A DNA stretch of 64,000 bases from Actinia tenebrosa. Its lineage: Eukaryota > Cnidaria > Anthozoa > Actiniaria > Actiniidae. A program made the translations under genes and the position numbers. The notes beneath the pieces were generated by a model. The model did no database searches and was not told where the DNA came from. It was given only the letters and a program-made list of their open reading frames with translations. The stretch spans positions 4,050 through 68,049 of the forward strand of contig NW_022261836.1 of the NCBI RefSeq assembly GCF_009602425.1. The letters are read 5' to 3'. Below, piece by piece: positions 10,168-22,700 of the stretch (position 1 is the first letter of the stretch; every line of letters begins with the position of its first letter).

Positions 10168-10958
10168 GAAGATCTGTGGTCATGGATCAAATGTTCTGTA
10201 TTTTTGTCCCAACACTAACAGCACACTGAAGAAGATCTGTGGTTATGGATCAAATGGTCTGTATTTTTGTCCCAATACTAACAGCACACTGAAGAAGATC
10301 TGTGGTCATGCATCAAATGGTCTGTATTTTTGTCCCAACACTAACAGCACACTGAAGAAGATCTATGGTCATGGATCAAATGGTCTGTATTTTTGTCCCA
10401 ACACCAACGTCACACTGAAGAAGATCTGTGGTCATGCATCAAATGGTCTGTATTTTTGTCCCAATACTAACAGCACACTGAAGAAGATCTGTGGTCATGG
10501 ATGAAATGGTCTGTATTTTTGTCTCAACACTAACAGCACACTGAAGAAGATCTGTGGCCATGCATCAAATGGTCTGTATTTTTGTCCCAACACCAACGTC
10601 ACACTGAAGAAGATCTGTGGTCATGAATCAAATGGTCTGTATTTTTGTCCCAACACTAACGTCACACTGAAGAAGATCTGTGGTCATGGATCAAATGGTC
10701 TGTATTTTTGTCTCAACACTAACAGCACACTGAAGAAGATCTGTGGTCATGCATCAAATGGTCTGTATTTTTGTCCCAACACTAACAGCACACTGAAGAA
10801 GATCTGTGGTCATGGATCAAATGGTCTGTATTTTTGTCCCAACACTAACAGCACACTGAAGAAGATCTGTGGTCATGGATCAAATGGTCTGTATTTTTGT
10901 CTCAACACTAACAGCACACTGAAGAAGATCTGTGGTCATGGATCAAATGGTCTATATT
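10168..10958. repeat. 63-bp minisatellite, about 12.5 copies
   Basis: The unit begins GAAGATCTGTGGTCATGGAT and ends AACAGCACACTGAA; successive GAAGATC starts are exactly 63 bp apart (10168, 10231, 10294 and so on). Units differ at few sites: GGATCA/GCATCA, AACAGC/AACGTC, CCC/CTC. The period is 21 codons, and one frame reads KICGHGSNGLYFCPNTNSTL per unit. That frame is interrupted by a TGA in the sixth unit and by a TAG just before the array, and contains no ATG. I call it a minisatellite, not a gene. Confidence 0.95.
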
Positions 10959-11882
10959 TTTGTGTGCGAGAAGTCTTTCCAGCCTTTTTCCACATCAAAC
11001 AGACTTAAAAGTCAACTGCTACACAAAAATATACCCGCATGTCTCGCGTGACAAGCCATGCTTAATTGTATTTCCAATAAACACTTTTCTATTAATGAAG
11101 AGTCGACCCGGAATCTCTACCGCACTTCAATACCAGAGGTAACTTGTAAATTGAATGTCCTGTTAAAACAACGAACACATATATGATTTTCGAAATACAA
11201 GTCATTGCTACATAATTTTAGTGTGAATTATAAGACAGTCTACCCATAATTCCACTGTAGGGACGAGTGATACTGGATACGAGAGCGCGCGTTACATCAT
11301 CAATCAGATATTCAGCCTTGCGCGCGCTTTGGATGAAGTTGTTCAGTGAGAGAAAACCGAGGAACGAGCGAAAGCGATAAAAAAAAAAAAAATACACAAG
11401 CGAAAAATTTTTTAGCGGATACGATTATTTGCAGATTTGATAGCACATAGCACAGTTTCAGGTAAGAACTTTGACATACTCAAATGGTTTTATTATGATT
11501 TTCTAGTTCAGTTATGTGGAAAATAAAGAAAGTTTGACAGTGAAACATCCAAATGAAAAAAAATGAGAAACTTGTACGCACACAAAGGTTTTGAGGCTGA
11601 GAAACAATGATCTACATTTAAGGTGGTTGTAAAATTAAAAAGAAAAAAAGACAAAGATCTAAAATAATTACTTTTTTAATCATGTCTAATTTAAAGAAGA
11701 TGTTAAAGAAAGATGAATAAAGAAAGAAAAGATAATGCGTATACAATGTTTCGCAAAACAAGAAAAAGACATACTGCGCATACGAATTTTTAGCTTTTTC
11801 CCGCAAATTATTAGGACAGATATGAATGAAAAATAATCGTATCATTCATTCATTTGCAGGTTACCTGGAAGGTTTGTTTGTC

Positions 11883-13038
11883 ATGGAATCACCAATCCAT
11901 TACCAGAAAACCGTCCATTACCTATGGTATATAGCAACTTTTGAATACGTCTTCCAGTACAAGAAGTCTCATCCTTTGATGTTTGCCCTGTTTTTACCTC
12001 TCATCATGCCTGCTTGTTTACTCAAGACAATGTTAGCTTGTCTGGTTGTTCTCAAAGCCGTTTCTGTCCTGTCTGGTTGTGGAGTGAATCTGCTTATGTT
12101 TGCTCTACCTTTGATGCTACAAGTATCAGAACATTTAGTACTGGGGGTTGCCTTGGTTTGTATTTGTTACCTTACCTACCTTATCTGTGAAGCAATCCTG
12201 CAAGTCTGTCGTAGTTTTGAGTTGGAGCCATGGTCCACAAGAACACTACTCACTTATATTATCTGGCTGATATACGAGGAGTGTTACATAGTACTACACA
12301 TCTGTGGTCTAGGAACTTATGCCATGGTCTACATTATACTGTCCTATCTACCATGCATGCTGGTACTAATGGCGTGGCTTGGCCTGAAAGTGATGAATCT
12401 AGTATTTGTCATGACTTTACTTGCATATGATCGCTGCAGCAACTTGGCATCTGATAATGGCAAACAGTTCTGCTGTTGTAAAACTACAGATATATTTCTT
12501 GTAAGCCCAGGGAAAGAAAGAGAGATTCTGAAGAACCAGAAGGGAAAGACGAGTGAAGTGACGGAAAAACCAAAGAAACAACAACTGAGCGATAAAACAA
12601 ATGTTGAGCCACGCCCTGAGACAAGCAAGCAGACGACTAGAGAGGAGGTTGACACCATTAGAAGAAGGTAAGGCTTGTAATATATCAACTGAAAAACAGA
12701 TATGGTATTAAATAAATGGCCTCTCAAAACGTGCATTGTGATTAAATGGCGAATATTTTATTGATTCCTGATTGGCTCAAAATGGTAACCAATTGAGTGT
12801 CACGATACGATACCATCAAACACAGGAAATCTCAGAATTTGAATATCAAACAAATCTATTAAAAGTGCATCAATTTTGAATGTTTATCCACAGCATACTG
12901 ACAACAAACCTGACCAAGGAAAATGTCAAGGACATGTGGCTTAAGAAACAACAGTCGAGGAGAGGACGTCGAAGGTGGTCCAGGATGAGCAACAACGCTC
13001 TCTCTGTCAGTGTGTCTTCCATGTCTAAAGATTGGTAA
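11883..13038 (+). CDS. Uncharacterised multi-pass membrane protein (two coding exons)
   Basis: Exons are 11883-12667 (donor AG|gtaagg) and 12894-13038 (acceptor atccacag), with matching phase; product about 309 aa. A likely 5' UTR exon ends at 11461 (cag|gtaaga) and joins 11860 (tttgcag). Reading back across that junction gives an in-frame TAG with no earlier ATG, so ATG 11883 is well supported. The first ~200 residues hold about five or six hydrophobic segments (for example MFALFLPLIMPACLLK, LGVALVCICYLTYLICEA). Then come a Cys cluster (FCCCK) and a highly charged Lys/Arg/Glu tail ending MSNNALSVSVSSMSKDW. I do not recognise the family; a channel- or receptor-like role would be guesswork. 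Confidence 0.65.
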
Positions 13039-13178
13039 ATCACAAGTGTCTGGCTGTCTGAACTCAACTATTGGTATTCCAGGATGAGCAACAACGCTCT
13101 CTCTGTCAGTGCGTCTTCCATGTCTAAAGATTGGTGAATCACAAGTGTCTCGATCCCTGAACTCAACTATTGTATTAG
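12980..13178. repeat. 99-bp tandem duplication across the last exon
   Basis: Units about 12980-13078 and 13079-13178 share CCAGGATGAGCAACAACGCT and ATGTCTAAAGATTGGT, then a stop (TAA in the first, TGA in the second). Unit 1 covers the 3' end of the membrane-protein gene and its stop codon; unit 2 would lie in the 3' UTR. Confidence 0.85.
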
Positions 13179-13309
13179 GTTCTGAATGACGGCTGATACT
13201 GATGTCACAGACTTGTATAAGTAATCTTATCCTTATTAGCCCACACTTGTGTGGGAATCTACCCAGAATGACTTGAAACCAAGGAATATTGACGTCTATC
13301 ATAAAACAC

Positions 13310-14230
13310 TCGAATCATTCTTGTTTAATATCGCTTTCAATACTAACTGCCTTATTTGTAAAGTCCATGTCCATTTTATGTTCAATATAAATACTGATAA
13401 AAATTTTAAAATTTGATATAAAAAACCGTTCTATTCTCCTGTGTGTTGGAAAAGCGTCTGAATCTGATCGCGCATTGCAATGTTTTTATTCAAACCAACA
13501 CTTAAACCAACCTGATATCACCTTCAGAAGAGTGTGTGATTAAAAGAAGAAAGGAAATCTAATTTTGGTCGACGGAAGCCAAATCCAAACTAGATTTTGT
13601 CTGGGTAGTGTATGAAATTACCAAGTCATCCGTCATTGGCTACATGTTCTGAAGGTGTGTGAATCAAAATTGAAAAAGAAATAGCGCAAGTGCGATATTA
13701 ATCAACACCTACTTGCCAGACGTACATAGTTCTACGTTACCTCCTCCATTCCTGTAAAACAGGGATGGAAATCTCAAAATGTTGCCTAAGGATAGGATAA
13801 ACCTTCATTTCTACGCTTTAAACCGCCACATCCGTGAAACTGTGTGCGTTCAACAGCACGGCTAATGAGATAATTACGATTACGTCATGAATAGCATTGT
13901 GTTAATGAGAAAATGACGTCACTTTAATCTTTTTCTCGAATGTTTTCTAATAACCACCGGAATTTAAACTAGGTTTTTTTCTTCTGTTATTTTACGACAG
14001 TAAGCTAGATTACAGTTACACACAAATCTCTGGCCCTGCGCATACTTTCTCCAAAATCATCTCGAATCAATATTAAAAACGGAGTTTTACAAAGCGTACG
14101 GACAAAGAAACCATTGTTTGTTACAACATACTCTAATAGGATGATCCCTGCTTCTTGTATGCTAATTATCTAAAGGTTCCAGATATTCCTTAAAGAAAAA
14201 TTGCAAATTGGTAACTCATCTATGTCACGT
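13310..14230. other. Intergenic DNA
   Basis: No gene seen. It includes a canonical CRE-like palindrome TGACGTCA near 13914 and otherwise AT-rich unique-looking sequence. Confidence 0.35.
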
Positions 14231-14235
14231 ATAGA

Positions 14236-14640
14236 ATACAGTCAATTCAAAAAACGTTGTCTTCGACAAACTCAAGCCTACCCGACTGGACCGAAAGGAG
14301 CTCTGGGTAGCAAACATTTGAAATTTTATCTGACTAGTTATGCCTGGTTTACAGCACGAACCTTCGTAGGCGAGCGGGAAGTGTTGAAGGAGACGTTTTT
14401 TTAATGCCTTCATATTTTCGAAATTGTAAACTGAATCATAACTACTTTGTTTTTCTTTCCCTAAACCCAAAGACATGCATTTGATGGATCGTTTCTCGCC
14501 ATTATTATCTTATTACTAGCGGAAACAATTTATTCAGAACGAATATTTTACCGCTTCAATGATTTTTACCCATATTCCTTTCGGTCCAGTCGCCTAGGCT
14601 TGAGCCGGTCGACGACAACGTTTTTTGAATTGACTGTATA
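14236..14640. mobile_element. MITE-like element with ~64-bp terminal inverted repeats
   Basis: The left arm starts ATACAGTCAATTCAAAAAAC (14236) and continues to GACTGGACCGAAAGGA. The right arm (14577-14640) is its reverse complement, ending GAATTGACTGTAT, with only a few mismatches. Total about 405 bp. The core has no transposase-like frame, so it is non-autonomous. Confidence 0.85.
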
Positions 14641-15289
14641 TTACTAAGAATTCAAGTTTAGTAAAAGCTCTCGTCAGTCAACTGCTCCAAGACAGTTTTT
14701 TCTAAACCAGGAAAACACAGCTCGACTTTTTCAAATGAAGATGGCTTCACTGTTAATGCTGAATGCTAGAAAGAAAGTAGACTTCCTTTGTTAAGAAAAA
14801 AAAAAAAGAACCAGTTCATTTTCTTGATTTAATAAGAGTCGTTTACAAAAATAATAAATAAATGAATGAGTATAAAAAAGATCTAAGGGAAAAGGGAAAA
14901 GAAGAAGAAGAAAAAAAGTTACTCTTAATACATTGGGAATTGAACCCACATTAGATAATTAATTCCAAAATACAGAATAGAAAAGAAAAAGTAGTGCCTT
15001 CATGCCATACCCCGAGACGTTCGCTGGGTCATCGGACGTATGGACTTCGGACATGACGGCAATTAAGTCCCTCTGCCCTTGGGTGTACGGATTACGCAGA
15101 TCAGTTATGTTCTAGCCGAAGCATCAGGGGAGAGACTAGCCGGCCCCCATACCATATCTACAGCTAATCCCTTGCACTCTGCCACGCACTGGCACGTTGA
15201 TTTCAAGTGGAAAATAATATAGTCTATCTGGTGCATTGTTGTCATGGCTATTGTTGTGCTAATTTCCTGAAATCGTGGCCCAGTGGAAT

Positions 15290-15356
15290 AAACTGGGGCT
15301 TAAAGGTCACTGAGTCAAGCACGGTTGAGGGAGATTAGTACTTGGATGGGTGACCT
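15290..15356 (+). pseudogene. 5S rRNA-like fragment (5S-derived SINE or 5S pseudogene)
   Basis: Contains AGTCAAGCACGGTTGAG followed by TTAGTACTTGGATGGGTGAC (to 15355). This matches the internal promoter part (A box AGTTAAGCA.., C box GTTAGTACTTGGATGGG) of eukaryotic 5S rRNA genes. The 5' and 3' ends of a full 5S gene are not present, so it is a fragment, perhaps the head of a 5S-derived SINE; 15000-15290 may belong to the same element. Confidence 0.6.
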
Positions 15357-15734
15357 TAAATTCATATGAGTTACATAAAGATTAAAGATTTTTGGACTAA
15401 TATAGAGCTAAATGTTTCCCTCCTTATAATCCCGCATAGTGAAACCAATTCCTGTCTACCCAAATGGTTTGGAAAGCCTCTGAGGAAGATATTAGCAGCC
15501 ATTTTCACATATTTTATATACTAAATAGTGATAAATAATCAATCAATAAATGGCTCTTCTAAACTTTCTTACAGATGACATATTTTGGAACGAGAAAAGG
15601 AAGAGAAAATCCTTTCCCTGTNGATGAGTNAGAGACCCAAAAGCTTGCGTCCACGAAAAATATATGAAACAAATACAGGTTTTTTGTGAACTATACTTTG
15701 AAGGATATTTTACGACCATCTACACTGCTCTTTT

Positions 15735-16185
15735 TTAACTAAATTGTTATTTTCATGACATTGTCAGAGTATATAAAGTTTTCAAGATCACGTGTCATGG
15801 AATGTCATGGAAACGCCTTCAATGACGCTCACCAGAACTGACCTTGTTGCGACGACTTTTCAAGGGCTTCAAAAGCTGGACTTTATTTATTAATAATGAT
15901 AATAATATGGCAGATCAGTACAGAAATAATAAATAATTGTTGTGGTGGACTGATGAAAAGAATTAATGTAGTTGACGTTCAGTAAGCCTTGTAAAAGAGA
16001 AAGCATTGTGATGTGAAATTTTGCTGCACTTGATTCCATCTGACTAGACATTATTTCCTAAATCGCAAGTTTTCGACAAGATTCTTCTTTCTGGTTGGCA
16101 ACAAGTGGTCAGTGTTTCAGTGACAGTCATGAGAAGCCGCGTGAGATCGATTTAAAGACTTTTCCGGCTGATTAAAGATTGGCGA
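15735..16185. repeat. Dispersed repeat, copy 2 (first copy at 7870)
   Basis: Same blocks and order as 7870-8345, with indels. It ends in CATGAGAAGCCG..GAGATCGATTTAAAGACTTTTCCGGCTG-type sequence that matches the end of copy 1. Non-coding. Confidence 0.75.
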
Positions 16186-16667
16186 GTTGGGATATTTAGT
16201 CGAGTATAGTCGACGAATATTCGTGTTTGGATGTATGCCTACAGCTCCTTTTGGTCGTGCAACCAATAACCGGTCGCCATTTGCCGTTCTCCCCTTCATC
16301 GTTTTTTGAAATAGCTATATGCCTTTGCTGTTATATAAACCTTTGACCACCTTTGAAAAGTCCGGCTCTTTTTCGAGTATATTCTTTTCTGCTCAAGATT
16401 AACCGGATTTTGTGAGAAAGTTTGTGTCATACTTCAGCTACATTGTCATCCTTTTTTTAGTTTAAAAGTTTTTGAAGAAGAACAGTTTCGGTTGAATTGG
16501 AAGGCTAACCCTGAATAATTGGTTCGTAATAAAGCAATACCACTATTTTTCACAATGATTTGGGGTGGGGGAAATGCAATATCCATTTTTTTCTAGCCGG
16601 TTTTTGCTTGCTCAGGTTAACGCCTTTTTCAAACATCCGCTGACAAACATGACTGAAGTGCTCGAAG

Positions 16668-16697
16668 TGACGTCACTGGTAGTGCACAAAATGGCGG
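16668..16697 (+). promoter_or_regulatory. CRE and YY1-like motifs upstream of the PI3K regulatory gene
   Basis: A perfect CRE palindrome TGACGTCA (16668-16675) lies about 115 bp upstream of the start codon, followed by CAAAATGGCGGA (YY1-like). Promoter role is inferred from position only. Confidence 0.4.
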
Positions 16698-16790
16698 ATA
16701 CTTGTCAGCGAGCAAAGATCAAGGTTAAAATATGAAGCAGAATCTCGATGCCAACTCGATCTTTACATCCAAACACTGCAAGAAATAATC

Positions 16791-19700
16791 ATGGATACAG
16801 GCTGGGCACAGTTCAGGACCTTGTATGATTTTATTCCCAGAAATGACAGAGAAATAGCCTTACTTGAAGGTGATGTTTTAATAGTTGCAAAGCCCTATGA
16901 AGACAGCAAAGACTGGCTAGTAGGGCAAAACCAAAGAACGGGACAACATGGAGACTTTCCTGGCAATTATGTGGAACATATTGGTGATATAGATACGATT
17001 GAAGAGGATAAAATAGAGCCTGAACCAGAGAAACCACCACCGGTTCCTCCAAGACTTCCAAGACAACCGACCCAAGGTATGCATGATAATCATCATGTAA
17101 AAAAATCTGCAAACTGTCGACGATACAGAAATATATCCCCCGCAAACAATCAATATTTTTGTTGTTTTGATATTATGAGGCAATTTTTGCTAGTTGAAAG
17201 ACATGTCTGGGAGAATTTCTCAGTAATTGAGGAGTTTGCCAAGAGAAAATTAGTGTTTTGTTGAAGTGTGGATTGTTTCCGGGGTAGGTATTGATGCAAA
17301 AGCATATACAATAATCAAGTTACATCGTATCACATGACAGCTTCCTCATGAATTGAGCTGTGATTTATAACACAATTAACTCCTTTAATTCCTAAAATAG
17401 AAGCAATAACCCTTCCCTCTGCCACTATATTTGTCTTTATGAAAATTCCCAGAAAACGGAAGTGATTGGTATCCTTGCGAAATTATTTTAATTTTTTGGT
17501 TACAGTAATGTTCTACTGCAAAGACGTAATTATTTTGACCTGATTGACAAATAGATTTCATATTATTAAAATATCCTCGTAGAATCAGCTTTTATTGCGT
17601 TGCACTGTTTCACAATCAGCTGAAAATTGCGATTTTGATGGCAGTAAAGATCATATCACTTCCATATGAAAATTATTTCAGTGCAGGGGGTGAAATCGGT
17701 GGAAGCAGTAATGTTATGTTTATTTTTCCATTAAAAATATACTTTCCTATAACTTACAACAAAGATATTAACACTGAACATACGTTTTGTAAAAGCTTTT
17801 CAAGGATTTAAAATTTATTCCCAAAACATGACCACAGAATTTTATGATGAAACTCTATTTTTTAAATTTCAATTGAGTCAATTAGAATTTTTTCAAAGTC
17901 AATTTGAAAAAATTTAAGACACAAAATGTAGCAAGTATCATGTCATATAATTTAATTTGTTTTTAAGAGGTATTTTTTAAGGTTTAAGCCCTCTTTTTCC
18001 TAATCATATGATAGAAGATAACTTTTTGATATCAAGTTTCCTTGACCTTGAATGACCTTTGCTAATAGTTGTTAATGTAAAAGCTAAGATATGTTCATGA
18101 CTCGTAACCACAATGAAAAGAATGCATTCATTTTGTAGAAGAAGAAGAAAATATGGTGACTGTTCTTATGAGCAATTTAATTTTTATGTGTGACATTATG
18201 ACATATTTAATTATACGCCAAATTGAAATATGGCAACAATTGAATAACCATTGTTCTGGACTACTTACTTCCCTCTCTTACATATGAAAACCCTTTTGTG
18301 TCTTTCCAATAAACACAAGGGTAGTCAGTCCAGAACAATAATTTTCCAAATTGGTCGTCATAATTTTTATTCAGTGCATAGCTCTCCCTATATACCTGTA
18401 ATATGAATAAATTCAATATCTTAACTTCCTGCAAGGAAGAGTTCTTTTATTTGACACTGTTATAGATGTTATTTTCTTTATTGTTATAGATGGCCATAAA
18501 CTGCTTAAAATGTATTCTGCAGTTCCAGTATTCTGCTATAGATGTAAGTATATTCATTATTCAGCCACCCAGACATATGGTACTAATATACTGCATACTA
18601 TTTACATTGAGTCTGCATTGTGAAGCAAAATGGCCAACAGTTTATTGAAGGATTGTTTTGAAAGAGCTGTAAAGCATGTCTTAACCGGAAAAAAAACTCC
18701 CCAGTAAATAATTTGTTTAAGATAGTTTGTTTCACTAACTACAGGATATGGGAAATTGCTAAATTCCCAAATAGCAATTAATACCGTTGAACCTGAAACC
18801 ATTTATTTAAGGATTCCCTAGGATTGGCCTTTAAGTCACATACATGTAGCAGTTTCTTAGCAACCACACCAAGTATGCTAAAATAAAAATTGTTAATACT
18901 TGTTACAAGACTTCTGCAGAGTCTCCTTTCTCTCTTTTGCTTGGAAGAAAATAAAAGGAGACTATGCCAGCAGGGCATTAAAGTCTTGATTTGTTCCATA
19001 AATCATCAATGAGAATCTATTAGAAGTGTAAAATGGTATCCATCTTTGTGTCATTTCCATCTGGAGTCTAGAATACAGTAACTAGCTTTTTATATATTCA
19101 GCTATAGATATTTTTGCTCATCCAAACATTTTATAATAAATGTTTCAATCCACAGTTATATCTTAGTTTGCAGGGGAAAATATATTTATTTACAAAATGT
19201 ATTGTTGATATGTTTTGTTTATGGTCTAGCCATTCACCATGGTTACTAGAGATTTTAGGCAGAAGTTATTTATTTTTTTAATAAAATAATTGGGATAGTA
19301 CGGGCACTATGATTGATCGAAAACCATGTTTGATGAGAGTATCAAAACACGCTATCGTCATTTTAGCAGGCACAAGTATTGCAACTGTCAGATTTTAATC
19401 TATCGTGCACGTTGAATAAGATGGCACGTAGGGAGAATTTACTTAAATTTGCTTTTTTTCGATCTTTTCACGCATTTGTTATTTTATAATACAAATCAAA
19501 AACAGTTTTTCGTGTTTGATACTCTGATCAAAACACTTGGGATGTTGGGAGAACACTCGAGAAGCTGGAAACCACTCCGCTATGCATCGTGGTTTCCTAT
19601 GCTCCTTTCATGTTCTCTCAATATCCCACATGTTTTGATCAGAGTATCAAACACGGAAAACTGTTTTTGATCTGTTAAGTGAATCAAAGCAAATTTATTT

Positions 19701-22700
19701 CACAATTTTAATGTCCCAGGGCACAAATAACCTGCATTGACAAGGGTTCCCTAAATATTTGATTGGCACCCATAACATGATATTTGGGACCCAATTTTGA
19801 GCTGTTATACTTATCAGAATTAATTTGGGAGTCCAGCAAGCTAGGACCTGGATAAAAGGCATGTTGGTCTTGCAAATCTGATAAGCTTATAGGGGATATA
19901 TTGAAAAAGAAAACCTTTACAAAATTGTCTAAAGCTAAATAAAAAGTCTCTATATATTTTTATTTTAGGTGAAGACTTTATTTGGGGTAGAGTCAAAGAG
20001 TATTACAAATGTCAAGGTAACTATTAGTAAAAAAAACTTCCTCAAAATCATTGTCCTTAGCATCATCCATCTTTAAACCAGGAGAAAAATAAAGCTGTCC
20101 AACTAATTTCATCTCATAAAAGTGCAATTTCTATAACAATCTGTTACAGACTAGCCTGGCTTTTGGTCATGTCCCCAACCCTGAACCTGGAAAAATAACA
20201 GATTATAAAAAGATGAATTTCTATATATTTTTTGTTTGTCTTGTCTACAGATTGTAACCTGACATGTCATTTAGGATGTGCAATTGATTTGAAAAACTTT
20301 CAATGCATTAAAACTGATGCTGAAGATGAGAGTGGTTATGAGCGCTTGGTATCAGTAAGTTAAATATTTCTATTGTGCATTTACAGTGGTTCCCAATCAT
20401 GTGATTTGCTGTTGCTGATTGAATACTCCAGTTTTAAGTTCTCTGTCGCCCAGGGTTAGCCTTGATTGTGTGTAGAATATCCATATGTGCCAGTGAAGGT
20501 CTGTAGAATTTCAAAGTGTTCATGAATACTTTTAAAGATGTGTATTCCTTACTTTGCGTTGGTATTTTTAAATATTTTGACACTGAAATGATGCTAGCTT
20601 TGAGTTAATCAATCTGCTATCAAGAAACATAGCAGTATTTTACAAATTCAAAATGGACTATTGGAACTCAGCCACACTTGTTCAGGACTTGATAAAAATG
20701 CCACAAGCTTATGAAACATTTCTGAATCATCCTACCTTATATATATTTCCTAATTTCACTTCACTTAGTTAAAAAAAATATATGTACCTTTGGCTGTTAT
20801 ACCAAAGTGTGGGACAATAAATAATTATTACAATAGAGCTCTAAGCTTGACTAGGTAAAAGCCCAAAGTTTGAATTTCAAATTAGAAGTTGTTTTTTTAA
20901 GGTGGAAAACTGGAGAACACAGAGGAAATCCTCAAAGCACAGGAGAAAACAAAAGAGCAACTCTTTAGAAGTAGTACTCATATATGACACTCAGCCCAGG
21001 AATCAAAGCTACAGGGGTGGATCCATAAATTTAAAAAGGGAGGTTCTAAAATGACTCCATCAGAAAAAGCTGGTAAGATTGGCTTCACAAAAGGGGGTTC
21101 CAATTTCATTCTACTGAGCATAAAGAACATGATTGGCTTCACGAGATCTCACAAAAGAAGGGTTCCATGGAACCCACGGAACCACCCCTGGATTGATCAG
21201 CCCCTGAACTGGACCGCTTTGTTGAGCTCAGTGTCTCATAAGCAGCACAGACCAACATGCATGATCACCATATTTTTTAGCTCCATTGTTTTAATCCTGG
21301 CTGTATTTTATGCATTTTCAACCCTAGTCCATTGATCAGTGGGGAACAGAAGATGTAATGACATGGTTGGCTACTACAAACTACTATACCTATGCTGAAG
21401 CATTCAGAGATTTTGGAGTTGATGGATGCACTCTACCTCAACTGAATGAAGAGAGCTTGGTAAAAATAGGTGTGACTGATCAAGCTCACCAGCAGTCCTT
21501 GTTATATATCATTAAAGAGTTGTTTTCATCTGACTCTCCAGAGGTCAGTAAATTAAGAAGCTATGAATTATCTTTTACTACTTTTAGGGACATAGGTAAT
21601 CATGTACTTTATGACCAGCCAACCAGTGATCAATAATCACCAATTGACCGAATGTTAGCTGGCCAATGATCTGCCAACTATCAACTATAGACTATACCTC
21701 GACTATTTAGCAATTAGTCCCGAAAACTGAATGGGCAATGAATCACTCATAGGCCATGAGAACAAGAGGACTTATTGTTTTAGTCAAATCCAACTAGCTG
21801 GTCAAATATATAGATGCAAACAAGTTTTGAATTAAAGTAAATAAATGTTTTGGTTTTCAAAGCTGGCACTTTTTGCTACCAATAGGATATAACTTATAGC
21901 CTAGTAGTAGCTCATTCAATCAAACGAGGCATTTTTATTATTATATTTTTATTCAAACGAGGCATTATTGATAGACCACTAGTTAGATTTGAATTAAACT
22001 TGTATATTAGTCAATAGTGACAGCTGATTCTTCATTAAGAACATAAAGTCATCGCCACCATCGTTTTGGTATTTAGCAAAAAACTTCCCATTTACACCCA
22101 CTGTTTATACCACCATGTCTTCTGACTCACGTGGGAATGTTTTCAAACCATCAATATCGTTGACCAACAATTGGTTGGCCGGCCATAAAGTATGCAGTTA
22201 CCAGGAATATAAACTGGTTCCAATCATTCCACTATAATTTCAAAGCAGATGTCATTTAGTTGGATGTCTTCATTTTTATACATGATATCAAGTGTTACTG
22301 GTAACATAATGGTGGTCAATCACATCATGCAATTCAGCTGATAAACACACACAAAAAAGTATTTCCTGTAGTGGGCCTATCTATGGAATAATATTTAAAT
22401 CAATATCAGAGATCAGCACTTAATTAATATATACGCAATTCATTAATAGATATTTCCAATGATGTATAAAGTATTTAGTTTAGTTTTAGCTTTCAAATAT
22501 ATTATACTATTATTTATTATTATTTATTATTAGTTATATCACAGCTCTCTGGGAGAGCACTGAGGTTATCACAATAATCTAATTTATTCCACAAGAGACA
22601 GAAAATGATGTCAAGTGAAACCCAGCAATTGTACTTACAATCAAATATGATAAGACAATAAATCAAAATAAAATCAACGTTATTAATCATTAATAATCAT

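Noticed and set aside
10168-10958. CRISPR-like array
   Set aside because: Units are contiguous 63-bp tandem repeats with no unique spacers, in a eukaryotic genome; this is a minisatellite.
12859-13302. 147-codon minus-strand frame with repeated DTCDxPIFRHGR segments
   Set aside because: It is antisense to the last exon of the membrane-protein gene, and its repeats mirror the 99-bp tandem duplication.
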